A DNA stretch of 20,944 nucleotides. Origin: a virus. The position numbers and the translations under genes were made by a program. Under the pieces are notes generated by a model. It was not told the origin of the DNA and did not search any database. It saw only the letters and a program-made list of their open reading frames with translations. Shown piece by piece: positions 5,705 to 12,937 of the stretch; the first letter of the stretch is position 1, and the number at the start of each line of letters is the position of its first letter. Location: the IMG/VR virus record IMGVR_UViG_3300049727_000084, positions 1 to 20,944 of that record. One strand, given 5' to 3'.

Positions 5705-6178
5705 ATGAACAACATTATTTGGAAATCAACACTTATTAAAATAAAAGATCTAAATGATAACCCGAAAAATCCACGTGTTATTACTGCTGAGAGTTTTAAG
5801 AAGCTTGTCAGTAGTCTCAAACAAGATGGATATCATCAGCGGTTAATCGTAGATCATACAAATACCATTATATCTGGTCATCAGCGTAAGCGTGCTTTGA
5901 AGCAGGCGGGTTTTAAAGATAGTGATGAGATAGAGGTGTTATATCCAAACAGACCATTAACAAAAGAAGAAATAGACAGAGTAGGGATAAGAAGCAATGT
6001 ACACGCTGGCGAATTTGATTTTGACATGCTGGCTAATAATTTTAGCTACGATGACCTCTATGATTGGGGTGTTGAAGTACCTAAAATCGATATGGCATTT
6101 TCTGAATCAGAAGAGCAACCAAAAGAGCGTTGTGAACACTGTAACCAAACGATAAAAACCAGGAGAAAATCTGCATGA
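5705..6178 (+). CDS. ParB-like (ParB/Srx fold) protein
   Basis: The 157-residue product opens with a ParB-type domain: IKIKDLNDNPKNPR, then ITAESFKKLVSSLKQDGYHQ, a short LIVDHTNTIISGHQRKRAL carrying the GHQR box at about residues 58-61, and IEVLYPNRPLTKEEIDRVGI. The order of strand, Asn-Pro-Arg, helix and GxxR is typical of ParB N-terminal domains, which bind or hydrolyse CTP or act as nucleases in different members. The C-terminal part (NFSYDDLYDWGVEVPKID) is a common companion region in phage homologues encoded next to terminases. One CEHC pair near residue 140 is too little for a full zinc site. Its TGA overlaps the small-terminase ATG, so a role in genome packaging or choice of DNA is suggested by context. 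Confidence 0.85.
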   Translation: MNNIIWKSTLIKIKDLNDNPKNPRVITAESFKKLVSSLKQDGYHQRLIVDHTNTIISGHQRKRALKQAGFKDSDEIEVLYPNRPLTKEEIDRVGIRSNVHAGEFDFDMLANNFSYDDLYDWGVEVPKIDMAFSESEEQPKERCEHCNQTIKTRRKSA

Positions 6179-6588
6179 CCTCCGAGCATAGAACAGACAT
6201 TTTAAAAGGAAAATTCCCCGAAGTCTTTCATAAACACATGGGAAATGTAACATCTACATGTAAAGAATTAAATCTATCAAGAGATACTTATTATACATGG
6301 AGAGAAAGAGACCCAGAATTTGCCCGTAAATGTGATCAGGCAGTAGAAATAGCGGGTGATTTTGCGGAAAGTAAGCTTTTTAAATGCATAAATAATGAAA
6401 ACGTAACTGCAATACTCTTTTATCTTAAATCAAAGCATAGAGATCGTGGCTATGCAGATCGTATGGAAACTGAAACCAAAGAGAAAGTAGAAGTTAAACT
6501 ATCTGAAAATGATAGAGATATAATTAACGATTACTTAAGTAAAGCTACTATTACCAAAAAAGGTAAGAAAAATAATGCAAGCAGTTAA
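6175..6588 (+). CDS. terS: Terminase small subunit
   Basis: A 137-residue DNA-recognition subunit of the packaging motor. An N-terminal helix-turn-helix at about residues 20-45 (HMGNVTSTCKELNLSRDTYY then TWRERDPEFARKCDQA) is followed by helices (AGDFAESKLFKCINNENVTA) and the KSKHRDRGYADR segment usual in this terminase-associated family. The tail is charged and flexible. ATGA coupling links it to the ParB-like gene, and it overlaps the large-subunit gene by 14 nt. Small terminases assemble as rings that bind the viral DNA start site and regulate the large subunit. I cannot locate its pac or cos site. Confidence 0.85.
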   Translation: MTSEHRTDILKGKFPEVFHKHMGNVTSTCKELNLSRDTYYTWRERDPEFARKCDQAVEIAGDFAESKLFKCINNENVTAILFYLKSKHRDRGYADRMETETKEKVEVKLSENDRDIINDYLSKATITKKGKKNNASS

Positions 6589-8095
6589 AAGGGATGTAGA
6601 TTTCATAGATGCTTTATCACGTGAGGACTTATCAGTCTTTACGCGTAAGACATTCGAAATACTTAGCCCTGCTGATAAATATTTACATAATTGGCATATC
6701 GATTTAATTGCAAGACATCTAGAAGCTTGCGTAAATGGCGATATTAAGCGTTTGATAATAAATATCCCTCCTAGGCATTTAAAATCAATCTCCGTAGCTG
6801 TAGCTTTGCCTGCGTGGCTTCTAGGGCATAATCCAAGTGAACAAATCATTTGCGCAAGTTACTCACAAGATCTCGCATTAAAGCATTCTTTGGATTGTCG
6901 TGCTGTTATTCAATCAAATTGGTATCAACGTCTATTTCCTCATGTGCAACTTAGAGAAGATCAAAATACCAAATCAAAGTTCATGACAACTGAACGTGGT
7001 TATCGATTTGCTACTTCCGTGGGCGGTACATTAACTGGAGAAGGTGGAAATTTTCTAATAGTTGATGACCCTATATCAGCATTACAAGCTCATTCAGAGC
7101 TTAATAGAGAAACTGCCTTAAGGTGGTTCGACCAAGCCTTTATGACCCGTCTTAATGACAAAAAGAAAGGCTGTGTTATCGTCATTATGCAAAGACTTCA
7201 TGAAAATGACCTGACGGGTCACTTACTTCGTAAAGGCGGATGGGAGCATTTATGTTTGCCACTCGTTGCTACACAAGATGAACACTTCGAGATTGGTGGA
7301 CAAACCTTTGACCGCAAAGAAGGTGAACTATTGCATCCAGAGCGTATGGGTGAAACAGAAGTAGAAAATGAAAAGATAGCTATTGGTTCATATGCATTCG
7401 CTGGGCAATACCAACAAACTCCAAATCCAGAAGGTGGTGGAGAGTTTAGAAAGGAGTGGCTACAGTTTTATGATAAAATAGATCATTCTGCTATGAATAA
7501 GTATATCTTCATTGACCCAGCTAACTCAAAAGGCAAGAAATCTGATTATACAGCAATCATTGTGCTTGGTGCTAATCATGATGGCAATCTTTACGTTATC
7601 GATATGTATAGAGATAAACTTAACGTTCGTGAACGTGAAGAGCTTATCTTTGAACTACATAGAAAATACGAGCCAAAATGCGTTTATATAGAAAAATATG
7701 GTATGCAGGTTGATTTCGACTGGATAGTAAAAGCACAAAATGATCTCAACTATCGTTTTAAGGTAGAAGAACTTACCACACCAATGAAGAAGGAAGACCG
7801 CATTAAACGGTTAGCTCATTATTTCAACGACAACAAAATATATCTGCCACAACAATTATATCGTGCTGACCATGAGCATAAACTCAAAGACCTTGTAGAT
7901 GCCTTTATACATCAGGAGTATTTGACCTTTCCAGTTGGCTTGCACGATGACCTATTAGATGCGTTAAGCAGACTATGCGACATAAAAATTATTTATCCCA
8001 ATCAGGGGAGGAGTGTGAATTACAATGAGCTTTACAGATTCATGGATAACAGAAACGCTAAGACGGCGTATGGCGGAAAACCTTCAACTTACTAA
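6575..8095 (+). CDS. terL: Terminase large subunit, ATPase and nuclease
   Basis: The 506-residue packaging motor. The N-terminal ATPase shows INIPPRHLKSISVAVALPAW (residues 62-81; the P-loop variant PPRHLKS at 65-71), ICASYSQDLA, and FLIVDDP (160-166) as Walker B with tandem Asp. VIVIMQRLHENDLTGHLL is the typical coupling-motif region. The C-terminal RNase H-like nuclease begins after QYQQTPNPEGGGEF, with FIDPANSKGKKSDYTAIIVL (Asp314), YIEKYG (Glu373) and LHDDLLDALSR (Asp458/Asp459). The length is complete for this terminase family. AAGGTAAG lies about 8 nt before the ATG. The last 71 nt overlap the portal gene. It is expected to dock on the portal, pump DNA and cut it. Confidence 0.95.
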   Translation: MQAVKRDVDFIDALSREDLSVFTRKTFEILSPADKYLHNWHIDLIARHLEACVNGDIKRLIINIPPRHLKSISVAVALPAWLLGHNPSEQIICASYSQDLALKHSLDCRAVIQSNWYQRLFPHVQLREDQNTKSKFMTTERGYRFATSVGGTLTGEGGNFLIVDDPISALQAHSELNRETALRWFDQAFMTRLNDKKKGCVIVIMQRLHENDLTGHLLRKGGWEHLCLPLVATQDEHFEIGGQTFDRKEGELLHPERMGETEVENEKIAIGSYAFAGQYQQTPNPEGGGEFRKEWLQFYDKIDHSAMNKYIFIDPANSKGKKSDYTAIIVLGANHDGNLYVIDMYRDKLNVREREELIFELHRKYEPKCVYIEKYGMQVDFDWIVKAQNDLNYRFKVEELTTPMKKEDRIKRLAHYFNDNKIYLPQQLYRADHEHKLKDLVDAFIHQEYLTFPVGLHDDLLDALSRLCDIKIIYPNQGRSVNYNELYRFMDNRNAKTAYGGKPSTY

Positions 8096-10004
8096 CGAAT
8101 GGCGTATGAATGAGGTAATGGAAAATTATATGTTCTATGCTAATCTGCAGTTTACAGTTGAGGAAGCCAGACGTTTTCAAGCTGATGGTATCGACCCGCA
8201 AATGATAAATCGTGTTGCTCCTGTAATACGCTCCATTGCTGGCTTTGAAGTGCAAAATCGCTTTCAGGTTAAATATGTTCCTCGCTTATTAGATGAACAG
8301 CAAGAAGGTTATACTGATATATTAAATGATACTGTTAAATACATGGAGCAAACAGCTCAATCAGATATAGAAATCAGCTATGCATTTGAAGATATGTTAA
8401 TTTGTGGTATAGGTGCTACAGATAGTTATTTAACCTATGATAACAATCCTGATGGTGAAATCGTTATTGAGCGTGTATTTCCTGGATTTGTATTCTATGA
8501 CATTACAGCTCGTGCAAAGAATCTAACAGATGCATCTTATGTAATTCGTATTAAGATAGTGCCTAAAGATACATTTAAAGAAGATTATGGCTTAGAGTAT
8601 GGTAAGGATGTCTTCCCTAGTGATTTAGACCCTAACGTTATTCAATATTTCAATAACACGCTGATGTCAAAAGATCTCGCTACTATATATGAATACCAGT
8701 GGAGAGAGAAGGAACGCTTTTATCGCGTCAAGAATCCATTTTTTGATATTAACTGGGAAGAAATTGACCAGCCGACTAAAGACTTCTTTATGGGTATGGT
8801 AGATGAACTAACTGGCAATTTTGACTACGACCCAATGAATGACCCAGTATTCTCAGTTAAATCCCGCAATAAAGTATCTCAGTTTAAAAAGATATTCAAA
8901 GAACTGGGTTATGATGTAACATCTACTGAGCAAACTCGCTTTAAGTATTATCGTGCGCTTGTTACTGGTGACAGAGTACTACATAAAGAAGAAAACTTTA
9001 GTCAAACTGGTTTTTCTATTAAGTTCATGACTGCTGAATATTCTGAATTAAAACAATACTATTATGGGTTAGTGTCTGCGGCGAAAATACCTCAACGTAT
9101 GCTTAATGAAACTGTTACGCATTTCATGGGTTATCTTGCAACCATTCCAAAAGGTGGCGTAGAAATAGAAGTAGATGCAGTAAATAACCTAACGGACTTT
9201 GTACAGAATTATGCAAAAGCTCGTTATGTTACTGTATATGAATCTGGCGCATTAATGGAAGGCAAAGTACGTCCGAAAATTGCACCTCCTATGCCTCAGG
9301 GTATTATGGAGATGATTCAATATACTGATAATCAAATCATGCAACTATGCGGAGTAACACCTGAGTTTATGGGGGCGATGACCACAAAAGAAATGACTGC
9401 TACATTACAACGTCAAATGATTAGACAGATAATGACACAACTTGCGCCTTATTTTGATGCTAAACGTACATTCTTGCAACATCAAGGTAAGCTATACGTG
9501 GATTGCGTAAGATTACTTGCAGATAATGCTGAAGGTCGTTTAATTAGAAACGTAACTGGGTCAAAACTCGGTAAGTTTTTCCCATTACTACAAAGCCAAA
9601 TAGCGGCTGATTACGATATTGTCATTGATGAAGTGCCACAAACACTCAATGAACGCCAAGAAGAGTTTGAAAGGTTATTAGAATTACAAGCAGGACTTAT
9701 GCAACAAGGTATTAACATTATGCCTATTATTATTGAAAAAGCTCCTCTTGATAATGAGGATAAAGAAAAAATACGTACGTTAATGCAACCTCCGCCTCCT
9801 CAAGAGCCAGACCCACTTAATCAAGAATTGCTTATCACAGAGATTAAAAGGCGACAAGCAGAAGCTAATTTAAAAGAACAAGACGCAATTAAACGTTCTA
9901 TAGAAGTACAGAATTTAAAAGAAGCTCAAATGCTGGATAATGAAAAAACATTCGTTGATATTGATTATACAAAAGCCCGCACTATGCGCGCATTATTGCA
10001 TTAG
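8025..10004 (+). CDS. P22-like portal protein
   Basis: The 659-residue dodecameric DNA gate of the capsid vertex. The sequence INRVAPVIRSIAGFEVQNRF (about residues 61-80), EISYAFEDMLICGIGATDSY and ERVFPGFVFYDITA are hallmark segments of the P22 portal family. The later PPMPQGIMEMIQYTDNQIMQ and GVTPEFMGAMTTKEMTATLQ regions match its clip and stem helices. The C-terminal part is Gln/Glu-rich and helical, like a shortened barrel. It is somewhat shorter than the P22 portal. The chosen ATG at 8025 lies 11 nt after GGAG of a strong purine run, and ATG at 8070 is a possible alternative that would reduce the overlap with the terminase gene. Confidence 0.92.
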   Translation: MSFTDSWITETLRRRMAENLQLTNEWRMNEVMENYMFYANLQFTVEEARRFQADGIDPQMINRVAPVIRSIAGFEVQNRFQVKYVPRLLDEQQEGYTDILNDTVKYMEQTAQSDIEISYAFEDMLICGIGATDSYLTYDNNPDGEIVIERVFPGFVFYDITARAKNLTDASYVIRIKIVPKDTFKEDYGLEYGKDVFPSDLDPNVIQYFNNTLMSKDLATIYEYQWREKERFYRVKNPFFDINWEEIDQPTKDFFMGMVDELTGNFDYDPMNDPVFSVKSRNKVSQFKKIFKELGYDVTSTEQTRFKYYRALVTGDRVLHKEENFSQTGFSIKFMTAEYSELKQYYYGLVSAAKIPQRMLNETVTHFMGYLATIPKGGVEIEVDAVNNLTDFVQNYAKARYVTVYESGALMEGKVRPKIAPPMPQGIMEMIQYTDNQIMQLCGVTPEFMGAMTTKEMTATLQRQMIRQIMTQLAPYFDAKRTFLQHQGKLYVDCVRLLADNAEGRLIRNVTGSKLGKFFPLLQSQIAADYDIVIDEVPQTLNERQEEFERLLELQAGLMQQGINIMPIIIEKAPLDNEDKEKIRTLMQPPPPQEPDPLNQELLITEIKRRQAEANLKEQDAIKRSIEVQNLKEAQMLDNEKTFVDIDYTKARTMRALLH

Positions 10005-10015
10005 GAGACGTACAT

Positions 10016-10888
10016 ATGACTATTGATTATAACGCAAGCCCAGAAGAATTTGAAAGAATACTGAACAATCAGGGACAAGAAGAGCCAATTGTTGAAGAAA
10101 CGCCAGTTGAAGCAATAGAAGAACAACCAGAAGAAATACAGGCAGAAGCAGTGGAAGAAGAGTCTGTTGAAGAGCCAGCGCCTGAAGTTGAAAGCTATAA
10201 GGTGCCTAAAGAAAGATTAGATGCGGAATCAGCTAAACGTTATGCTGCAGAAGAGCAAATTAAACAACAGCATATATTGATTGAAAAGCTCATGGCGGAA
10301 ATAAATCAACCAAAGCCACAACAGCAACAGCAACAGCAAGAGCCTGAGCTCAATGTGTTGGATGAAGATGCTCATCGTTATTATATCAATGAGATAAAAC
10401 AATTAAACCAAAAGATGGAGCAAACTATCGCTCAACAAAAACAACAAGCTGAGCAAGCTCAGTTAGAAAATGCTATTAAACATTCTACAAATGAATTTAA
10501 AGCAAAAGCTCCTGATTATCAAAACGTATTAGAAAAGTATATCGCATTTAAAACAGAAGAAGCTCAGGCAACATTCGGAGAAAATGACCATGCAATTGAT
10601 TTCGTTGATAAACAACTTGAACAACTATCTAAAAATGCTTTGGCTCAGGGTAAAAACCCAGCTGAAATCTTATATAACCTTGCTAAGAAAACCGTAGCTC
10701 CAACAGCCATGAAAGCTACCAGCAAAGTCACGCCTAATTTGTCTGCATTGAATACTAATATGGGTAAGTCCAGAACTGCTGGCAGTAATAACTCTGCAAG
10801 TACATTAGCCGCACCTAAGATTGATTATACTGCAAGTGCTCAGGATTTTGAAAAACAGGTTGCACATTTAAGGTCTAGAGAGATATAA
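10016..10888 (+). CDS. Scaffolding protein
   Basis: A 290-residue, Glu/Gln-rich, mostly helical protein between portal and major capsid, which is the position and composition of a phage head scaffold. An acidic first 60 residues (EEPIVEETPVEAIEEQPEEI) leads to a Gln-rich coiled coil at about 75-150, including a run of seven Gln, then a helical domain and a Ser/Thr/Ala linker. The N-terminal IDYNASPEEFERIL (3-16) is echoed near the C-terminus by IDYTASAQDFEKQV (269-282). Scaffolds bind coat through a C-terminal helix-turn-helix, and the basic AHLRSREI end fits that. TTAGGAG precedes the start. The neighbouring coat gene is 900 nt away, not adjacent as is normal. Confidence 0.8.
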   Translation: MTIDYNASPEEFERILNNQGQEEPIVEETPVEAIEEQPEEIQAEAVEEESVEEPAPEVESYKVPKERLDAESAKRYAAEEQIKQQHILIEKLMAEINQPKPQQQQQQQEPELNVLDEDAHRYYINEIKQLNQKMEQTIAQQKQQAEQAQLENAIKHSTNEFKAKAPDYQNVLEKYIAFKTEEAQATFGENDHAIDFVDKQLEQLSKNALAQGKNPAEILYNLAKKTVAPTAMKATSKVTPNLSALNTNMGKSRTAGSNNSASTLAAPKIDYTASAQDFEKQVAHLRSREI

Positions 10889-10970
10889 TAATCTTAACAT
10901 CATTAGTGATGTGGCTTCCTCGAGCTAGTTGGTTCTCCCTCCTAGCTCAGGAAACGGCAATGTAAGATTA
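10889..10970. other. Cloverleaf-like inverted-repeat element after scaffold gene
   Basis: The 82 nt directly following the scaffold stop can fold into a compact three-way junction. The outer stem is TAATCTTA/TAAGATTA (10889-10896 with 10963-10970). Hairpin one is ACATCA-TTAG-TGATGT (10897-10912). Hairpin two is TTCCT-GAGCTAG against CTAGCTC-AGGAA (10916-10953, twelve pairs, one bulged C, 13-nt loop). The outer stem is followed by TTTTCATCTC, so it may end the packaging transcript. The last residues and stop of the opposite-strand endonuclease gene lie inside hairpin two. A mobile-element boundary or functional RNA is also possible. Confidence 0.6.
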
Positions 10971-11293
10971 TTTTCATCTCTTCTCACCTTCCATTCATAT
11001 ATCCATTCACTTGATGGTCTACGATTCTGGCTTTGCATTTGTCTGGTTACAAATCTGCAATTATCTGGAGAATATCCCTTATAATTGTTTATCCTATCTA
11101 ATGTAAGCTCTGGGGAATAACCATTACGCTTTGCCCATATCTTAAAGTTCAAATAGTTATCCCATTCATCGCACCATGTTATATTACGGTCATAATACAC
11201 ACGTCTTGTTTTAGGATGTTGGCTCATACATCTTTGTCTAAATGCTGACCATCTTTGCCATAAGTTTGTTTTACTATCACCATGTATACGCAT
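10925..11293 (-). CDS. HNH-like (LDRIDN-type) putative homing endonuclease
   Basis: A 122-residue protein of a small phage family recognised by its order of motifs: LWQRWSAFRQRC (11-22), a Tyr-rich segment, ITWCDEWDNYLNFKIWAKRN (38-57), LTLDRINNYKGYSPDNCRFV (63-82) and QSQNRR (87-92). This is the LDRIDN...PDNCRW..Q..NRR pattern often annotated as HNH-like and found as free-standing mobile genes in phage structural regions. The classical His-His pair is absent and an Asp stands in its place, so nuclease activity is not assured. It runs opposite to the head genes and sits alone between scaffold and capsid genes, as intron-less homing genes do. The ribosome site is weak. Its 3' end is embedded in the inverted-repeat element. 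Confidence 0.75.
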   Translation of the reverse strand: MRIHGDSKTNLWQRWSAFRQRCMSQHPKTRRVYYDRNITWCDEWDNYLNFKIWAKRNGYSPELTLDRINNYKGYSPDNCRFVTRQMQSQNRRPSSEWIYEWKVRRDENNLTLPFPELGGRTN

Positions 11294-11321
11294 AATTAAC
11301 TATTTCTTAAGTTACTTCATG

Positions 11322-11350
11322 GGAATAGCATAAAATCTAGGATTAGTCAA
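11322..11350 (-). promoter_or_regulatory. Candidate promoter of endonuclease gene
   Basis: On the minus strand TTGACT (11350-11345) stands 17 nt from TATTCC (11327-11322). The -35 is good and the -10 poor. The predicted start point, about 20 nt before the ATG at 11293, would give the gene its own leftward transcription. Confidence 0.4.
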
Positions 11351-11414
11351 CTTAGTATCAATGTATATTATATTGGAGCTAAAAATTAGTACCCTGGGTT
11401 TTTCCTATCTTCCC

Positions 11415-11450
11415 ATTTACCTATTTACCTATTTACCTATTTACCTATTT
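11415..11450. repeat. Tandem repeat of ATTTACCT, about 4.5 copies
   Basis: Four perfect head-to-tail copies of ATTTACCT are followed by a partial ATTT. Short iterated AT-rich units next to palindromes can be protein-binding iterons, or simply slippage products. Confidence 0.85.
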
Positions 11451-11456
11451 TGGCAC

Positions 11457-11505
11457 AGACGAACAAAAACAAATCGTGACGAATTCGTCTAGGCGATTCG
11501 CCTCT
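11457..11505. repeat. Cluster of palindromes
   Basis: The 12-bp perfect palindrome GACGAATTCGTC (11478-11489) is followed at once by AGGCGA-T-TCGCCT (11491-11503). An upstream AGACGAA (11458-11464) is also complementary to TTCGTCT at 11484-11490, so alternative pairings exist. These GC-rich symmetric blocks stand out in AT-rich DNA and could be regulator sites, a cruciform or the edge of an inserted segment. Confidence 0.7.
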
Positions 11506-11531
11506 GTAATCTACTTACCCGATTAACTACA

Positions 11532-11560
11532 TTGACATCAAATTAATTCTCATTTAAAAT
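11532..11560 (+). promoter_or_regulatory. Strong promoter for capsid gene
   Basis: TTGACA (11532-11537, full consensus) is followed 17 nt later by TAAAAT (11555-11560, five of six). Start would be near 11567, giving the capsid gene a leader of about 230 nt. A dedicated promoter fits the far larger number of coat than packaging proteins needed per virion. Confidence 0.75.
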
Positions 11561-11563
11561 TAA

Positions 11564-11577
11564 ATTAATGCATTAAT
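11564..11577. promoter_or_regulatory. 14-bp perfect palindrome at the start point, possible operator
   Basis: ATTAATGCATTAAT is perfectly self-complementary and covers the predicted +1 of the capsid promoter. That placement is typical of a repressor operator. Being AT-rich it could also arise by chance, and no matching copy was noticed elsewhere in the window. Confidence 0.5.
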
Positions 11578-11579
11578 GA

Positions 11580-11687
11580 TCTTCTTCCCGACGACATAGG
11601 GAAATATTCCGTGAGTTTGAAGAGCTGAAGCAGGAAACGCCCGAAGACTACGACAAGGTCTTTTCTCTCGTGCATAAGGCGCAATAA
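11580..11687 (+). pseudogene. Start-less coding remnant of atypical composition
   Basis: After an in-frame TGA the frame reads SSSRRHREIFREFEELKQET, then PEDYDKVFSLVHKAQ and TAA: 35 sense codons with no ATG, GTG or TTG at its head. It has the look of a protein C-terminus, with amphipathic helix spacing and many charged residues. Over half of its third codon positions are G or C, against roughly a third or less in nearby genes. It is best seen as the 3' end of a foreign or former gene left in the capsid leader. Chance cannot be excluded at this length. Confidence 0.4.
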
Positions 11688-11734
11688 GTATTTTTATTTA
11701 TACAGGGACGGCGATACAGTCCTCTAAATTGCGC
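11679..11734 (+). promoter_or_regulatory. Hairpin-rich capsid leader
   Basis: GCGCAAT (11679-11685) pairs with ATTGCGC (11728-11734). Within it lie GTAT/ATAC (11688-11703) and a GGGAC/GTCCT hairpin (about 11705-11722). This could stabilise or control the capsid mRNA. No T-run follows, so it is not an intrinsic terminator. Confidence 0.45.
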
Positions 11735-11796
11735 GATCTATAAATATAAAATTCTTTAATAATTTTTCATTAATTTAATTTTATTAGAGGTTTTGT

Positions 11797-12924
11797 ATGT
11801 CAAATACAACTTTTAGTACAAATTCCCCATCCACGGTTAAACTGTGGAGTACGAAAATGTACTACGACATTGTCACAGATAAGTATTTATTTGGACAAAT
11901 GATTGGCGACGGCGTTGCCACAAAAGAAGAAGACACCCAAAGACAAGCAGGTGATAGAATAACAATTAGCTGGTTAGAAAGACTTTCTAACATCGGTTTA
12001 ATTGGTAATCAGGTAGCTACAGGTAATGAGCAAAACCTGAACTATTTCACTGACCAAATCTTTATCAATCAATTAAGAAACCCTGTTGAAATTCCTGGTT
12101 TATATACCATTGATTATCAACGTGTTAACTATGATTTAAACGCTGATACATACAGAGTTTTATCTGATTGGCATAAACAAAGAATGATTGTTGCAGCATT
12201 CAACCAGCTTTGCGGTAATACTTCAACAGCAATCACATATGATGGACAAGTATATACTGGTAGTAACTTGCCAGCGATTTTAGGTTTAAACCCTGCGATT
12301 GCTCCAAGTACAGCTGGTGGGGTTCAACGTATTTACTATGCAAACCCATCATCAAACACAACTGACCAAGCAGTAGGAGCTGACCCATCAGCTACTATGA
12401 GACTTGATTATATCCTTGATATGGAAGTCATAGCTGAAACACAACGTCCATATATTAGACCTATAAGTGAATTTGGAATGATTAAATATCATTTCTATTG
12501 CCATACAGAAGTCTATAACCAACTTTTACAAGATGCTTCAAGTTCTAACCAATATAGAGAGTTAAACTTGGCTCGTGTAACCGCTGGTAAATCAGATGGC
12601 GAAATAATGGATAGCTTTGTTTGGTCTAGAACGAAGATAATCAAATCTGACAAATTACCTCAGGGTGTGAACTCAGTTACTAGCCTTTCAGTGCCAAATA
12701 CACGTAGAGGCGCTTTTTGTGGTCGTGAGGCATTAGGCTTCGCATTAGGCAGGGGGTATAGCGAAGGCGGTGAAACCGTTGCTGGTTTTGTAATTTCACG
12801 CGATTTCTTCGATATCGGTCAACAACAACGTATTGCCATGTCAGGCATCTACGGTATGAAAAAAGTACTCTATAACGGCATCGACCACGGTGTTATCGTT
12901 ATGGTTACTTATTCATCTATATAA
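11797..12924 (+). CDS. Major capsid protein, N4-gp56 family
   Basis: The 375-residue coat protein. The opening segment with KLWSTKMYYDIVTDKYLFGQ (15-34), MIGDG and the GDRITISWLERLSNIGLIGN stretch (52-71) is the standard start of N4-gp56-type major capsid proteins with the HK97 fold. The central IRPISEFGMIKYHFYCHTEV and the later RRGAFCGREALGFALGRGYS also match. Length is usual for the family. AGAGG is 6 nt before the ATG. It is separated from its scaffold by the endonuclease island and probably has its own promoter. The gene is well conserved in appearance and not interrupted. Confidence 0.93.
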   Translation: MSNTTFSTNSPSTVKLWSTKMYYDIVTDKYLFGQMIGDGVATKEEDTQRQAGDRITISWLERLSNIGLIGNQVATGNEQNLNYFTDQIFINQLRNPVEIPGLYTIDYQRVNYDLNADTYRVLSDWHKQRMIVAAFNQLCGNTSTAITYDGQVYTGSNLPAILGLNPAIAPSTAGGVQRIYYANPSSNTTDQAVGADPSATMRLDYILDMEVIAETQRPYIRPISEFGMIKYHFYCHTEVYNQLLQDASSSNQYRELNLARVTAGKSDGEIMDSFVWSRTKIIKSDKLPQGVNSVTSLSVPNTRRGAFCGREALGFALGRGYSEGGETVAGFVISRDFFDIGQQQRIAMSGIYGMKKVLYNGIDHGVIVMVTYSSI

Positions 12925-12937
12925 TTGGAGGTAGAAA

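Larger units (their letters stand above)
11294..11796. other. 503-nt non-coding island between endonuclease and capsid genes
   Basis: No complete gene of either strand is convincing here. From left to right it holds a leftward promoter for the endonuclease, a featureless AT-rich stretch, an 8-bp tandem repeat, a palindrome cluster, a strong rightward promoter with a 14-bp palindrome, a start-less coding remnant and a hairpin-rich leader ending in AGAGG before the capsid ATG. It is by far the longest non-coding stretch in the window and interrupts an otherwise gap-free late operon. Confidence 0.7.

Noticed and set aside
5626-5820. Longer, 190-residue form of the VRR-NUC protein
   Set aside because: The extra 65 residues lie opposite the start of the ParB-like gene, show no domain and lack a ribosome site. 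The nuclease fold is complete from 5625.
10916-10962. TAGCTCAG at 10943-10950 resembles a tRNA D-arm
   Set aside because: No anticodon arm, T-loop or acceptor stem can be built around it. The bases are part of a long perfect hairpin instead.
11640-11734. GATACAGTCC resembles the conserved S segment of group I introns
   Set aside because: The GGGAC partner is only about 9 nt away, leaving no space for the P3 and P8 helices. No interrupted exon is seen around it.
10925-11796. HNH gene plus adjacent structured DNA as an IscB/HEARO-type guided system
   Set aside because: The protein is 122 residues with no RuvC, bridge helix or other IscB domains, and it belongs to the LDRIDN-type phage family.
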